DNA of 64,000 nucleotides, from positions 150,052,961 through 150,116,960 of the forward strand of contig OZ038382.1 of NCBI GenBank assembly GCA_964036045.1, written 5' to 3'. Of this stretch, positions 29,441-41,429 are shown one piece after another. Within the stretch, counting starts at the first letter, position 1; each line of letters begins with the position of its first letter. The stretch is from Eutreptiella sp. 'Long Island Sound 2002' (taxonomy: Eukaryota; Euglenozoa; Euglenophyceae; Eutreptiales; Eutreptiaceae). The notes beneath the pieces are model-generated. The model was not told where the DNA came from. It worked only from the letters and a program-made list of their open reading frames with translations, and made no database searches. Both the position numbers and the translations under genes were made by a program.

Positions 29441-29929
29441 CGCGGGCAGCGCTCCGTCATCGGGGCCGGGTCGGGGCTGTCGCTTGGCGCACCAGACTTC
29501 TCCGGTGCAGTGGCCCCGTTTCCACGCGGGTCAGAGGGCGGGCACGCTGCCCGCCGGCAGCGCAGGTCTCGCGGGCGTGCTGCCCGCGCGGGGCTCCGGT
29601 ACTATCCCCAGGTCGGAGTCCGCGCCCGCGTCCTCCTGTGGGGCGTCTCATTCGCCGCCTCTGAGTCCCAGCGCCCTGATGACCTCGTGTGCCGTGTCCA
29701 GCGTCGGAGATCGGGGGCGTGTTTTGCGTGGGGCCGCGTGTTCCGCCACCGTTGTGTCGCTGTGTCTAAGAGCAGGGGGTGGGGTGCGGATTTCCTGTGG
29801 CTGGTGCACGTGCTGTGGGCGCGGTGGGGCGGGGTTGGGGGAGCTCGAACGCTGGCTCCGCGGGCCGGCGTTCGCGTGTTCGTGTGGGCATTAGGTGCTC
29901 CCCCTGCCGCCCGCGTAGTATCGGTGGCC
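29441..29929. other. GC-rich spacer between the LINE ORF and the 210-bp array
   Basis: About 490 bp with no frame I would support. It joins the first LINE ORF (minus strand) to the first recognisable array unit. Confidence 0.5.
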
Positions 29930-32900
29930 CCGTTGCAAGGGGCGTCCGAGGCCAGGTGCCCTCCCTCCTCCGGCTGCCCTCCTCCGGGGGGCTGCCAGGG
30001 TCCGCCACCCACGTGCTGTGGGCGCGGGTGTGCGGGTGTGGGGGGCCAACACTGGCCCCTTGGCCTGCATGCCCTGTGGGGGCTGCGTGCCGCGGGGGTG
30101 GTGGCGGTCCCAGCACCGGCCCCACAGCCTGGTGCCCTTGCGAGCCGCCGTTGCGTACTGTGGGGGCGGCGGAAGGGCGTTCCCAGGTGCCTTCTGCCGT
30201 TGTGGGGAGCGTCTGATTTCAGGCGCTTCCCCCTCCCCGGCTGCCCGCCTCTGGGCGGGCTGCCGGGGCCCGCTACCCGCGTGCTGTGGCCGCGGGTGTG
30301 CAAGTGTAGGGGCCCAGCGCTGTCCCCTTGGCTCGCATGCTCCGTGTGGGGCTGCGTGCCGCGGGGGTGGTGGGGGGCCGTCCCCGGGGGGGATGGCCTT
30401 CCACCATTGCGAGGGGCGTCCGTTGTCAGGTGCTCTCCCTCCCCCTGCCGCCCGGCCTCTCGGACGGGCGGCCGGGGTTCCGCAACCCGTGTGTCCTGGG
30501 TGCGGTTGGTGTGGGCGTGGGGGCCCAGTACCGGCCCCACGCCTTGCGAGCCGTCCATGCGCGCCGTGGTGGCGGCAGAAGGGCGTCCCTGGGGGGTGTT
30601 GTCTGCCGTTGCAAGGGGCATCTGACGTCAGGCGCTCTCCTCCCCCGGCTGCCTGCCCTCCGGGCAGGCTGTTGGGGTCCGCTACCCACGTGCTCTGGGC
30701 GCGGATGGGCGAGTGTGGGGGCCCAGCACCGTCCTCTTGGCTTGAGCGCCCTGTGGGGGCTGTGTGCCGTGGGGGTGGTGGGGGGCCGTCCCCGGGGGGT
30801 TGGCCTGCCACCGTTGTGAGGGGCATCTGGTGTCAGGCGCTGTCCCTCCCCCGGCTCCTCGTTCTCTGAGGCAGGCAGCCGGGGTTCCGCGACCCCTGTG
30901 TCCCGGGTGTGGTTGGAGCGGGCGTGGGGACCCAGCACGGGCCCCGCAGCGTGCGCCCTTACGGCCGGCGTTGCGCACTGTGGGCATGCCGGGAGGGCGT
31001 CCCCGGGGGAATGCCTTTCGCCGCTGTGAGGGGCATCTGCGGTCAGGCGCTTCCCCTCCCCCGACTGCCCGCCCTCCGGGGCGGGCAGCCGGGGTTCCGC
31101 GACCCGTGTGTCCCGGTGTGGTTGGCGCGGGCGTGGGGACCCAGCACCGGCCCCGCAGCGTGCGCCCTTGCGGCCGGCGTTGCGCGCTGTGGGGGTGGCG
31201 GGAGGGCATCCCTGGGGGGGTGCCTTGCGCCGTTGTGAGGGGCGTCGGAGGTCAGGTGCTCCGCCTCCCCCGTCTGTCCGCCCTCCGGGCGGGCTGTCGG
31301 GGTCCGCTACCCATGTGCTGTGGGCGCGGGTGTGCGGGTGAGGGGGAGCCCCGGACTGTCCCCTTGGCTTGCATGCCCTGTGGGGGCTGCGTGCCGCGGG
31401 GGTGGTGGTGAACCGTCCCCAGGGGGGGTGGCCTGCCACCGTTGTGAGGGGCGTCTGGTGTCAGGCGCTGTCCCTCCCCCAGCCGCCCGTCCTCTGGGGT
31501 AGGCAGCCGGGGTTCCGCGACCCGTGTGTCCCGGTGCAGTTGGTGCGGGCGTGGGGACCCAGCATCAGCCCCACAGCGTGCGCCCTTGCAGGCCGGCGTT
31601 GTGCGCTGTGGGGGTGGAGGAAAGGGCGTCCCCAGGAGGGGTACCTTTCGCCGTTGCGAGGGGCGTTCGAGGTCAGGCGCTCTGCCTTCCCCGGCTGCCT
31701 GCCCTCCGGGCGGGCTGTCGGGGTCCACTACACACGTGCTTTGGGCGCGGTTGTGCGGGTGTGGGGGCCCGGCACTGTCCCCTTGGCCTGCATGCCCTAT
31801 GGGGGCTGCGTGCCGGGGGGGGTGGTGGGGGGGCGTCCCTCGGGGGGGTGGCCTGCCACCGTTGTGAGGGGCGTCTGGTGTCAGGCGCTGTCCCTCCCCC
31901 GGCCGCCCGTCTTCTGGGGCGGGCGGCCGGGGTTCCACGACCAGTGTGTCCCGGATGCGGTGGGTGTGGGTGTTCGGACCCAGCACCGGCCCCACAGCGT
32001 GCGCCCTTGCGGGCCGGCGTGGCGCGCTGTGGGGGTGGCGGGAGGGCGTCCCCGGGGAAGGTGCCTTTCGCCGTTGTGAGGGGTGTCTGAGTTCAGGCGC
32101 TCCCCCTCCCCCGGCTGCCCGCCCTCCAGGCAGGGGTCGGGGTCCGCCACCCACGTGCTGTGGGCGCGAGTGTGCGGGTGTTGGGGCCCAGCACTGTCCC
32201 CTTGGCTTGCATGCCCTGTGGGGGCTGCGTGCTGCGGGGGTGGCGGGGGGCCGTCCCTGGGGGGGGTGGCCTGCCACACTTGTGAGGGGCGTCTGGTGTC
32301 AGGCGCTGTCCCTCCCCCAGCTGCCCGTCCTCTGGGGCGGGCAGCCGGGGTTCCGCGACCCGTGTGTCCCAGGTGCGGTTGGTCTGGGCGTTGGGACCCA
32401 GCACCGGCCCCACAGCATGCGCCCCTGCGGGCCGGCGTTGCGCGCTGTGGGGCCGGCGGAAGAGCGTCCCCGGGGGGGGTGCCTTTCGCCGTTGTGAGGG
32501 GCGTCTGAGGTCAGGGGCTCCCCCTCCCCCGGCTGCCCGCCCTCCGGGCGGGCTGTCGGGGTCCGCTACCCATGTGCTCTGGGTGCAGCTGTGCGGTTGT
32601 GGGGGCCCAGCACTGTCCCCTTGGCTTGCATGCCCTGTGGAGGCTGTGTGCCGCGGGGGTGGTGGGGGGCCGTCCCCGGGGGGGGTGGCCTGCCACCGTT
32701 CTGAGGGGCGTCTGGTGTCAGGCGCTGTCCCTCCCCCGGCCGCCCATCTTCTGGGGCGGGCAGCCGGGGTTCGGCGACCCCTGTGTCCCGGTGCGGTTGG
32801 TGCGGGCGTGGGGACCCAGCACCCGCCCCACAGCGTGCGCCCTTGCGGGCCGGGGTTGCGCGCTGTGGGGGTGGCGGAAGAGCGTCCCCGGGGGGGGTGC

Positions 32901-33600
32901 CTTTCCCCGTTGTGGGGGGCGTCTGAGGTCAGGGGCTCCCCCTCCCCCTGCTGCCCGCCCTCCGGGCGGGCTGTCGGGCTCCACTACCCACGTGCTGTGG
33001 GAGCGGGTGTGCGAGTGTGGAAGCCCAGCACTGATTCCTGGGCTTGCATGCCCTGTGGGGGCTGCGTGCCGCGGGGGTGGTGGGGGGCCGTCCCTGGGGG
33101 GGATGGCCTGACACCGTTGTGACGGGCGTCTGGTGTCAGGCGCTGTCCTCCTTCTGGCCGCCCGTCCTCTAGGGCGGGCAGCCATGTTCCGCGACCCGTG
33201 TGTCCCGGGTGCGGTTGGTGCGGGCGTGGGAACCCAGCACCGGCCCCACAGCGTGCGCCCTTGCGGGCCGGCGTTGCGCGCTGTGGGGCCGGCGGAAGGG
33301 CGTCCCCGGGGGGGGTGCCTTTCGCCGTTGTGAGGGGCGTCTGAGGTCAGGGGGTCCCCCTCCCCCGACTGCCCGCCCTCCAGGCGGGCTGTCAGGGTCC
33401 GCTACCCACGTGCTGTGGGCGCGGGTGTGCTGGTGTGGGGGCCCTCCACTGGCCCTGTGGCTCGGGTGCCCTTTCGGGGGCCGCGCGCCGCGGGAGTGGT
33501 GGGGGGCGTCTGGGTTCAGGCGCCCCCCCTACCCGGCTGCCCGCCCTCTGGGCGGGCTGCCGGGGCCAGCTGGCCACGTGCTGTGGGCGCGGGTGTGGAC
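29930..33600. repeat. GC-rich tandem array, about 210-bp units in 420-bp dimers
   Basis: The block GTTGTGAGGGGCGTCTG(G/A)(T/G)GTCAGG recurs at about 30813, 31020, 31229, 31439, 31650, 31857, 32071, 32279, 32490, 32697, 32908, 33116 and 33325, spacing close to 210 bp. Two unit types alternate, giving a 420-bp higher-order period; units before 30600 are more diverged. Frames inside are by-products of base composition. The array lies directly 5' of the minus-strand LINE ORFs, where promoter monomers occur in some LINEs. Confidence 0.9.
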
Positions 33601-36265
33601 GTGTGCGGTGTGTGTGGTGTCTGTGCGGTGCGTGCTGTGGTGTGTGGTGTTGCCCTTCGTCTGTCCCTCTGGTGCCCCCCTCCCCGGTGCTTTGGTGCGG
33701 CGTTGTGCTCGCCGTGTGCTTGCCGTGCTCCCTTCGCTGGGCGCGTCCCTTGCTCGGCTGCTGGCTACCCCCTGTTTCTTTCGTGGTTTCGTCGCTCTTT
33801 ACCCTTTCCTCTACTCTCCGTTGGCTCGCCCTCCTCCCTGGCATGCACCTTTTCCCTGCCTCCGCCCTGGTGTATGTCTCGGTCTTTCTCCCTGCCTGCT
33901 TCTTTGGTCCCGGTTCCCGGGTCCTCTTCTTTCTCTCCTGTTGGGTCCTGTGAGACAGGGGATGGATTGGGGTGTGTCGGCCTTCAGGCGGCGGCTCCGT
34001 ACGGTTACTATGTAACATACTTGCGCTTGTCCCTTTACCCACGTTGGCAAACGTTGGCCTCATTACCGTTGCGTTCTCCGTTGCGTGGCGTGTAACATAC
34101 CTGTGTCCGCACTTGTGTTTACATGTGTGCGCACGCTCTTCACCCTTCTTGTCATACCATGGTGCTTGTCCGTGGCGGTGGCGGTCGTGTTGTGCTCGTG
34201 GTGACTTCTCCTTGCGGGCAGGCCTGCTCGTCGTGTTCCCATGCTTCCTCCCGCGTTGATGGCCTATAGAGAGAGGGTGGAGGGTAGCTTTCTCGGTCGG
34301 CGGTTGCGCTGGCGTCGCGGCGTTGTGTACCTCGTTCTCTTAGCCCATCCGTGGTCCTTCCTTCCTCGTGGCGTTTGCGGCGGCGGGTTCGGGCTCGTGC
34401 TCCCTCGCCATGCCTTGCTTGTGTATGCTAGCGCGTGTGGGCATACCACTTGCTCTTTTTGTGCCCTAGGGCTTGTGGTTTGTGTGTTTGGTGGCGGCGG
34501 TGTGCTCTCCGGTGGCGTGTGGCTTCCTTCTCTCGGTTTTGTGGGGGTGCTCTTCATACCATCACTTCTTTCGGCATGGGCTGCCCATTAGGTATTCCTT
34601 CATACCACTCATGTTCTGTTCCGCGGTGTTGGCGGCCTCTTGTTCTTCGTGTGTTCTTTGGCGGTGTCCACATTTTCTTTGGCGTTGGCGGCTTCCTCCC
34701 GCGTTGATGGCCTATAGAGAGAGGGAGGAGGGTGGATTTCATGACGTTTTCTCGGTCGGCGGGTGCGCTGGTGTGGCGGCGTTGTGTACTTCGTTCTCTT
34801 AGTCCGTCCTTGGTCCTTCCATCCTCGTGGCCTTTGCGGCGGCGGGTTCGGGCTCGTGCTCCCCCGCCATACCTTGCTTGTGTTTGCTAGGGCGTGTGGG
34901 CATACCACTTGCTCTTTTTGTGCCCTCGGGCTTGTGGTTTGGGTGTTTGGTGGCGGTGGTGTGCTCTCTGGTGGCATGTGGCTCCCTTCTGTCGGTTTTG
35001 TGGGGCTGCTCTGCATACCATCACTTCTTTCCGCATGGGCTGCCCATTAGGTGTTCCCTCATACCACTCATGTTCCGTTCCGCGGTGTTGGCGGCCTCTT
35101 GTTCTCCGTGTGTTCTCTGGCGGTGTCCACATTGTCTTTGGCGTTGGCGGCCTATAGAGAGTGAGAAAGGAGAAAGGGGTGGTTCTCGTGGCGGTTACTT
35201 GGTCGGTGGGCGCGTTGGCGCCGCGGTTCGCTTGTGTCTCCATTAGCGGCGGCTCTTGTTGTGTACTTTCATACATCCATACCTTTTGGCGCTTCCGGCG
35301 GCAGCCCAGGACCTTTGTCGGACCCTTGCGTGTGCGGGCATACCTCTTGCCCTTCTTGTGCCCTCGGGTTTGTGGTATGTGTGTTTTGTGGCGGTGGTGC
35401 GCTCTCCGGTGGCGTGTGGTTCCCTCCTTTCGGTCACGTGCGGGTGTTGCTCATACCATGCTTCTTTCCGTGCGGGCGGCGTAGAGTATAGAGAGCATAG
35501 AAAGCATACGTGGGTGGTTGGGCGGCGGCGTGGTGCTCGTGGCGGCTGTTTGTTCGGCGGCAGGTACGTCTCCTTGTTTATACCTTGTTGTGCTTGCGGC
35601 GGCTCACACGGCGTGTGCGTGCATGGGCATACCTCGTGGCCGCTTGGCGCCTGCGGGCACTCTTGCGTGTGTTTCATGGTGTGGTCCTCCTTTCTCTGTT
35701 TTTCCGTGTGGCGCTTTGTGTTTGGGGGGGTCTCTTCCCCCTGATGCTTTCACACACCTTGCTTGTCTCATGGCGTCCTCGTCCTATGCGTGCGGGGGAT
35801 GATAGCGGGCGTGCTCACTTGTTGGTGGTGGCGCGGCTGTTGTGCCCTTTCCCTCGTGCGTTGCGTACCTCGGCTTTCTTTCGTCGTGTGGCAGCGTGGC
35901 CTATCGTGTAACATACTTGTTTCGGCGGCCGGGATGTTCTCGTGGTGTCCACCCTATGTTGTCGTGTTGCTTTGCTTTTCTTGTTGGTGATGGGGCGCGC
36001 ACAAGTCCCCTGCTCCTACTGCATGCGTTTGCTAAGTGTTTTGGGGCACGCAACATTCAGCTTTCCCGTCTTGGCGGCTCTTGTGTTCGTGGTTTTCTGT
36101 GAGTGTCCTACCATTTTGGACCTCGCCAAACAGCGGTGTGAAAATTTGTTGGGGGTTTCTGAGGTCAGAAAAAACAACTTTTCCCTTTATTTTTGCTGGC
36201 TGTGCTTCTTTGTCTTGGTTTTTTTTTCTCTGCTGCGATCGCGCACGACATATAATTGAGCCTGA
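33600..36265 (-). repeat. A-poor (T-poor on minus) low-complexity region with about 445-bp repeats
   Basis: The plus strand is strongly A-poor, so the minus strand has the T-poor character seen at 22070-23800 and 39234-40800. Between 34258 and about 35480 a unit of about 445 bp is repeated nearly three times (CTATAGAGAGAGGG near 34264 and 34712, a variant near 35152). On the minus strand the order T-poor region then tandem array matches the two satellite-bearing insertions in opposite orientation. No 3' hairpin or CCTA tail was found next to the array. Confidence 0.6.
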
Positions 36266-37009
36266 GCCGCCTCCTTTCCAGTTCAAGGCGCTTCTACAGG
36301 CGCTTGTAGATATTCCCAAACTCCTTCACGTACTCTACTTGTCGGATTTCATCTAGAGGTCTGATCATGGTCATGTTTAAGTCCAGGTGTACATCCATAT
36401 GGCTGAATGCCTCCTTGGCTAGCTCCTCAGACCTGGCACCAATCATGTCGTCAAAGCTGTTGCGGCTGATGTAGTCCGCACACTCGTTCTTGACGCCCTG
36501 GATATGATGTACTGAGAGCCGTAGCTGGCTCAGCTAGGTCCACCAGCGTCAGAGCTCAGCCTTCTCAGGTGGGGGTCCCTTCTGGAAGGTGCGGACCGTC
36601 TCTTGGTCGCACAGCCAAACCACAGGGTTACTCCCCAACAGTCGGGACTGAGAGGATAGCACCAGCATACCCGCAAGCAGTTCCTGCTCATAGGTAGAGT
36701 AGTTACCCCGGGCCCGGTTCAATTTTCAGTTCCAATGACCCAGGGGAACCAGGACCCATTTGTCGTCAGGGTAGCTGTGCTTCAGAGTACCGTCTCGGTT
36801 GAGTCCATCAGTGCCCCATTGGGAAATGGCCGAGTCGAACTCCTCCTTCTCTAGTACTTGCCACTGGAACAACTTTCCGCCTCCGCCCACATTGCTGGCG
36901 TCAGTCATCAGGATCATCTCCCTCTGTGCTCTAGGCACACCCAGGCACTTAGCGTTGGCCACTGTGTCCTTGAGTTCGTCAAACACTTGTTGTTCTTGAT
37001 GGCTGTAGC

Positions 37010-39233
37010 GCCAGGTAGTGGTCTTCTTGATTAGGTCCGTCAGGATGGCGCTGGTGTAGGTGAAATTCTTGATGTGGCGGCGGTAGAAGTTGCAAGCCCC
37101 AATGAAACTGCGTACATCATGGAGTCCTTTCTTGGGGTCTTCATGTCGTACCTTAGCATCGATCAGGGGTTCGGCCTTAGAGGCCGCTGGGGTCCACCAC
37201 CCATAGCCAATGTCCAACCCCAGGTACTGCATGGTCTCCTGCATGAACTCACACTTCTCCACCTTGAGTCTAGTGTGGTCCTCCTGGCAGACCGCAAAGA
37301 ACTCGCCCAAGAGGATTAGGTGGTCCTCTTGGGTATTTGTTCCCAGGCATACATCGTTGATGTGTGCTTCCATCTGGGCGCCCCTGGATATGAGTTCTTG
37401 CACCACGGGTCTTCGACGTAGAATGGATAGGATCTTGTTCATCAGGTCTTGGAAAAGAGCAGGTGCTTTGGCCACGCCAAACGGCATGACTTTCCACTTG
37501 AACACCCTCCCCTGAGGGGTGATGAAGGCAAGGAGTTCCTGGGCGTTGGGCGTCAGCTCCACTTGCCAGAATCCACTACGCTTGTCCATCTTCGTCTTGT
37601 AGCGGCAGGAGGCTATCTTCTCGAGGGTTGACTCCATATTGGGAATGGACCCTGAGTGGTTCACCGTCTTCTCGTTCAGCTCTCCGTAGTGCACTACCAG
37701 CCGTTTGGCTGTTGACCCAGGCTTAGCCACCAAGAAACAGGGGCTGCAGTGTTGGGGATGGTCCCCATCCTTGTACTCTAGGACAAGGCCAGCGTCGATA
37801 CACTCTTGTATCTATCGCTCTATCTCATCGGCCTGCTCTTTAGGAGCAGGGTAGGGTCTCCTTCTTATCTTGTGACCCACGAACTCGGGCTTCAGCTTGA
37901 GGTCCATCTGTACCAGCTTGTCACAGGATGCTGGAGGGGGTAGTTCTCCGAATACCTCCAGGTAGGTCCTGATCAGCTTCTGTACTCTAGGGTCAAAGAG
38001 TTTGATCTTGTCCTCCATGTCCTCGTCAGAGTGTAGGTTGCTTGCTCCTTGGTGTATAGAAGCAGGGAGGTGATCCTCAACCTGCTCAGCCTCCTTGGTC
38101 GTATCCTTCAGTCCTTGATAGGCGTAGAGAAGGTCTCGTCCCACAGTCTCTGGTGGTCGATGACAACATAGGCACACTTGAGGGGGTTCGCATACGCATT
38201 CCTCTGAGGGTTCCTCCTCTCCTGGGGTCCTCACATGGGCACCCCATACGCTCTTCATGAGCTTCACGTCCACCTCCCGTTGCCAGGTGGTAATCTTCTG
38301 TTCTAGGTCCTCCTTCAGTTGGGAGATATCTCCCATAGACCCTTGCTTCAGCGGCCAAGAGCGGCCTGTAGGCCTAGCGTAGCATAGCCTTTTCGCCACC
38401 ATTCTCCTCTTGGAGTCCACGTACTCTCTCAGCCTGGACCGGGGGTCCAACTCCTCGTCCAGGGGCTCCTCTTCCCTCATGGAGAGTAGGGGTTTCAGTG
38501 GGGCGGCGTACTCGGCGTTCTACAGTTCCTCCACGCAGGTCTGCACGAAGAAGGCGTCATGCTCAGTCTCGTCGTCGGAGTGTATAGAGCTGGGTAGCTC
38601 GGATAGCCCACACTCTGAGACTATATCGGGATTAGATACACGGCAGGGGGAGTTGGGGGCAACTGTGTCAGACACGACGTACTCGTCTCCCCCAGGAGTA
38701 GTCTCCACGGCGTCTCGAGGTTGTAGGTGATTTCTCAGGATGTCCAGGGTGAAGCCACTGCTCTCACGTTGAGCTTCGTGGACCGTAGCAGCGTCCAGAT
38801 CCTCCCAGGGCACTGAGGCTAGACTCCCATCCACCACGCTTAGCATACTACCCCATTCAGGTTTCCCGATGGGCGTCTTGCGGCCCAGAGGCACGTAGAT
38901 GGCGTCATCCGGCAGCTGGATGGAGGTGAGCGTCAGCCTGTCCAATAGAGTACGCCAGTACTCATTTCCCCCATGGGCTCCCCAATCGGGAGAGCACAGG
39001 ACCATACGGGAACGTTCCAGGGCCACCTTGGTCAGGACCTTCCCCAGCTCACTGAATCTTGGATTCCAGTAGGCCATCCCGAAAGAGGGCCAGTAAAATT
39101 TATAGCAGCAATTTTTCCCCTTGCTGCAGTCGAGGTCCAAGACATGTTGCTTGTCGCTGGCGAATAGCTCCACGTTCAGGTATTCCAAGAGTATCCCAAT
39201 TCCCTCAGTCCTTGGTCTAGAACATCACCCAGG
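37010..39233. repeat. Long direct repeat Y, left copy (2224 bp)
   Basis: Runs from GCCAGGTAGTGGTC to AACATCACCCAGG and recurs at 44748-46972 at about 96-97 percent identity, differing in length by one base. The copies flank the second satellite-bearing insertion exactly. Removing one copy plus the insertion restores a continuous pol. Confidence 0.9.
38520..39188 (-). pseudogene. Methyltransferase-like domain of pol, left copy
   Basis: Starts NVELFASDKQHVLDLDC and continues with MAYWNPRFSELGKVLTKV and RMVLCSPDWGAHGGNEYWR. The layout (FAS..., an NP[PR]F loop, then a hydrophobic strand ending in P-W or P-D-W) is that of Dam-like adenine methyltransferase domains known in some retroelements. NPRF replaces the usual NPPF or DPPY, so activity is doubtful. 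The right copy is at 46460-46912. Confidence 0.55.
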
Positions 39234-40800
39234 CAGGGACACCGACACCGAAACACGGCACCAGCAGACAACCACGGGCCACCAGACCCAGCACCGCACC
39301 ACAGCACACCAAAGAAAACAGCACAACACACAGCAGCGCACCACAGCACCAGGCACCAGCAACAGCATGCACCACACGAACAGCACAACGCAAGCGCACC
39401 AGCACAGAGAAGCAGAGCAGCGCACAGAGCAGAGAGGACAGGGAACGCACAGCACAGCACCCCAGGACACACACAGCACAAAGCAGAGCGACGAACAATA
39501 ACACACACCACCACGCAACGACAAAACAAACAAAGCGCGGGGGAACACCGGAAAACACAACGACGCAAAGCACAGGGCCCGTGGGCGACGGGGAGCACCA
39601 GAGGGAACGGCACGACGAGCAGCGGCACCAAACTAGCGCAGCAAAACAACACAGCACACAACAGGACAACACGACACAACGCGCAGCAGCGCAGCGCGGC
39701 ACCGCACCTCAGGACACACAGCACAGCACAAGACACGGCACACAGCACCGAGCGGAAGCGACGAAAACCGCGAGACACAAAAGGGGGGGGGGGGGCAGCA
39801 ACCACCGGGGAGCAGCAAACAGCCGGACGGGAGGCACGAAAGAGGCGTTAGCGCACAGGGAGCCGAGAAGCGGGAGGCCAACAAAGCAAACAATGCGCAG
39901 CGCCAAGGCCCAAGGCACCCGAGGCCGAAAACCAGAGAAAGCTGGAGACAACGGCAGCGCACAACGCAAAAAAAAAAAAGAACGGAGCACTGAGCGGAGG
40001 GGGGGAGGGGGGGCAGCAACCACCAGGGAGCAACCAACGGCCAGGCGAGACACAGAAAAAAGGCGAGAGCGCACGGAGAGCCCATAAGCAGGAGGCCCAC
40101 AAAGCAAACAAAACACAGCGTCAAGGCCCAGGGCACCCGGGGCCGGAAACCAGAGAAAGCCAAAGACAACGGGGGCGCACGCAGGACGAGAAAGAAAAAA
40201 TGGGGGGGGCACCGAGCGGCAGCGACGTAACCCGCCAGACACAAAGGGGGGGGGGGGCAAAGAACCAAGGAGCAGCCAACGGCCAAGCAGGAGAAAAAAA
40301 AAAGCGAGAGCGCACGGAGAGCCAAAGGCGGGAGGAAAACGCAAAGCACAGCGCCAAGGCCCAAGGCACCCGGGGCCGGAAACCAGAGAATGCGAGAGAC
40401 AACGGGGGCGCGGATGGGAGGAAAAAGAAAAAACACAAGGCACGGAGCGGCGGCAAGAAAAACCGCGAGAAAAAAGAGGGGGGAGGGGAGGCAACTACCA
40501 GGCAACAACCAACAGCCAGGCGGGCGACACAAAAGGAGCGAGAGCGCACGGAGGGCCGAAAAGCGCGAGGCCAACAAGACAAACAACACACAGCGCCAAG
40601 GCCCAGGGCACCTGGGGCCGGAAACCAAAGAAAGCAGGAGACAAGGGGGGCGCGCGGAAGACGGCAACGGAGAAAAAAAAAAAAGAGGACCAAGACGGGG
40701 GCAACTCCAGCCCGGAGGGGGCCAAGCAAAGCAGAGAGACAAAGCAGCCAAAGGAAAAGGTGAGCCGCACCAGAACGCGCCCGGGAGGCCGGCCCACCCG
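39234..40800 (+). repeat. T-poor low-complexity body, copy 2
   Basis: Homologous to 22780-23830: same opening, same order of CAGCAC-like words, same ending in CCCGGGAGGCCGGCCC near 40790. Blocks of about 250 bp with the ending CCAAGGCCCAGGGCACC...GGGGCCGGAAACCAGAGAA are repeated in tandem (near 39900, 40120, 40360 and 40590). No protein is called. Confidence 0.75.
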
Positions 40801-41429
40801 ACCCGCCCAAGAAGAGCAAGCACACCCACAAACGCACGGGACCCGGGCGTGGCGTCCTCCGACCCGCAAGGGGCGGTGTCGGCGTCCACACGAAACAGCC
40901 CCGATGCACCGGCCGAGTCCCCTGTTGAACAACGGACGGTACGGAAAACCGGATGCATCAGTGACCGGGTCCACACACGCCAACCACCGCAGCGCACGCA
41001 GCCCAAGACGGGCGCCGGAGGGACCCGCCAGGGACAACCCCAGCGCGGGACCCCGAACGGGTACGACGCGGAGCGAGCCCAGCGCCCCTGCCTCGTCGGC
41101 GGCCAGCGGCAGGCACAATGAGCCCGGTTCTCGGCCGGCCTCCGTGTGCCCCGCGCAGCCGCCCAGTAAAGCCGGGGGCGCAAGCCCCCGGGGTGGGGAA
41201 AGGCACCACTGCGTCGGGAAAGCCGACCGGAGCACCGAGAGCGACCGGACCGGACGAGGCGCGGGGCACCAACGCGGGGCCACGGGGCACGCCAGAGAGG
41301 CACGCCGCCGGCCAGAACCAAGGCACACGGAGAGGTGCCAAGCAGCGACGGCCGCCGGGTGCCACAAACCCGGAGAGCACGCACAACGCCAACGAACCAC
41401 GGCACACGAATAGATGCCAGGCAACAGCC
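40800..41429 (+). other. GC-rich unique stretch inside insertion copy 2
   Basis: About 630 bp between the T-poor body and the minisatellite. Frames are open by composition only. I see no motif and no counterpart in copy 1. Confidence 0.4.

Larger units (their letters stand above)
36265..39233 (-). pseudogene. Decayed Ty3-like pol, 3' part (RT end, RNase H)
   Basis: Read on the minus strand from 39233: the left copy of the methyltransferase-like domain, a long acidic linker, reverse transcriptase (37733 down) and RNase H with MTDASNVGG, NYSTYEQELLAGML, VVWLCDQE and GVKNECADYISR near 36460. Frames are interrupted by TAG at 38520, TAG at 37812-37814, a TGA after GHWN at 36726-36728, another TGA before RRWW, a TAG after WWT, and a TAG near 36300. 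Several fit CGA-to-TGA or CAG-to-TAG changes. Coding ends near 36265, where the A-poor region begins; integrase is absent. Confidence 0.8.

Noticed and set aside
29602-33185. Proline/arginine-rich proteins on both strands
   Set aside because: Frames inside the GC-rich 210-bp array; repeated and overlapping, no independent support.
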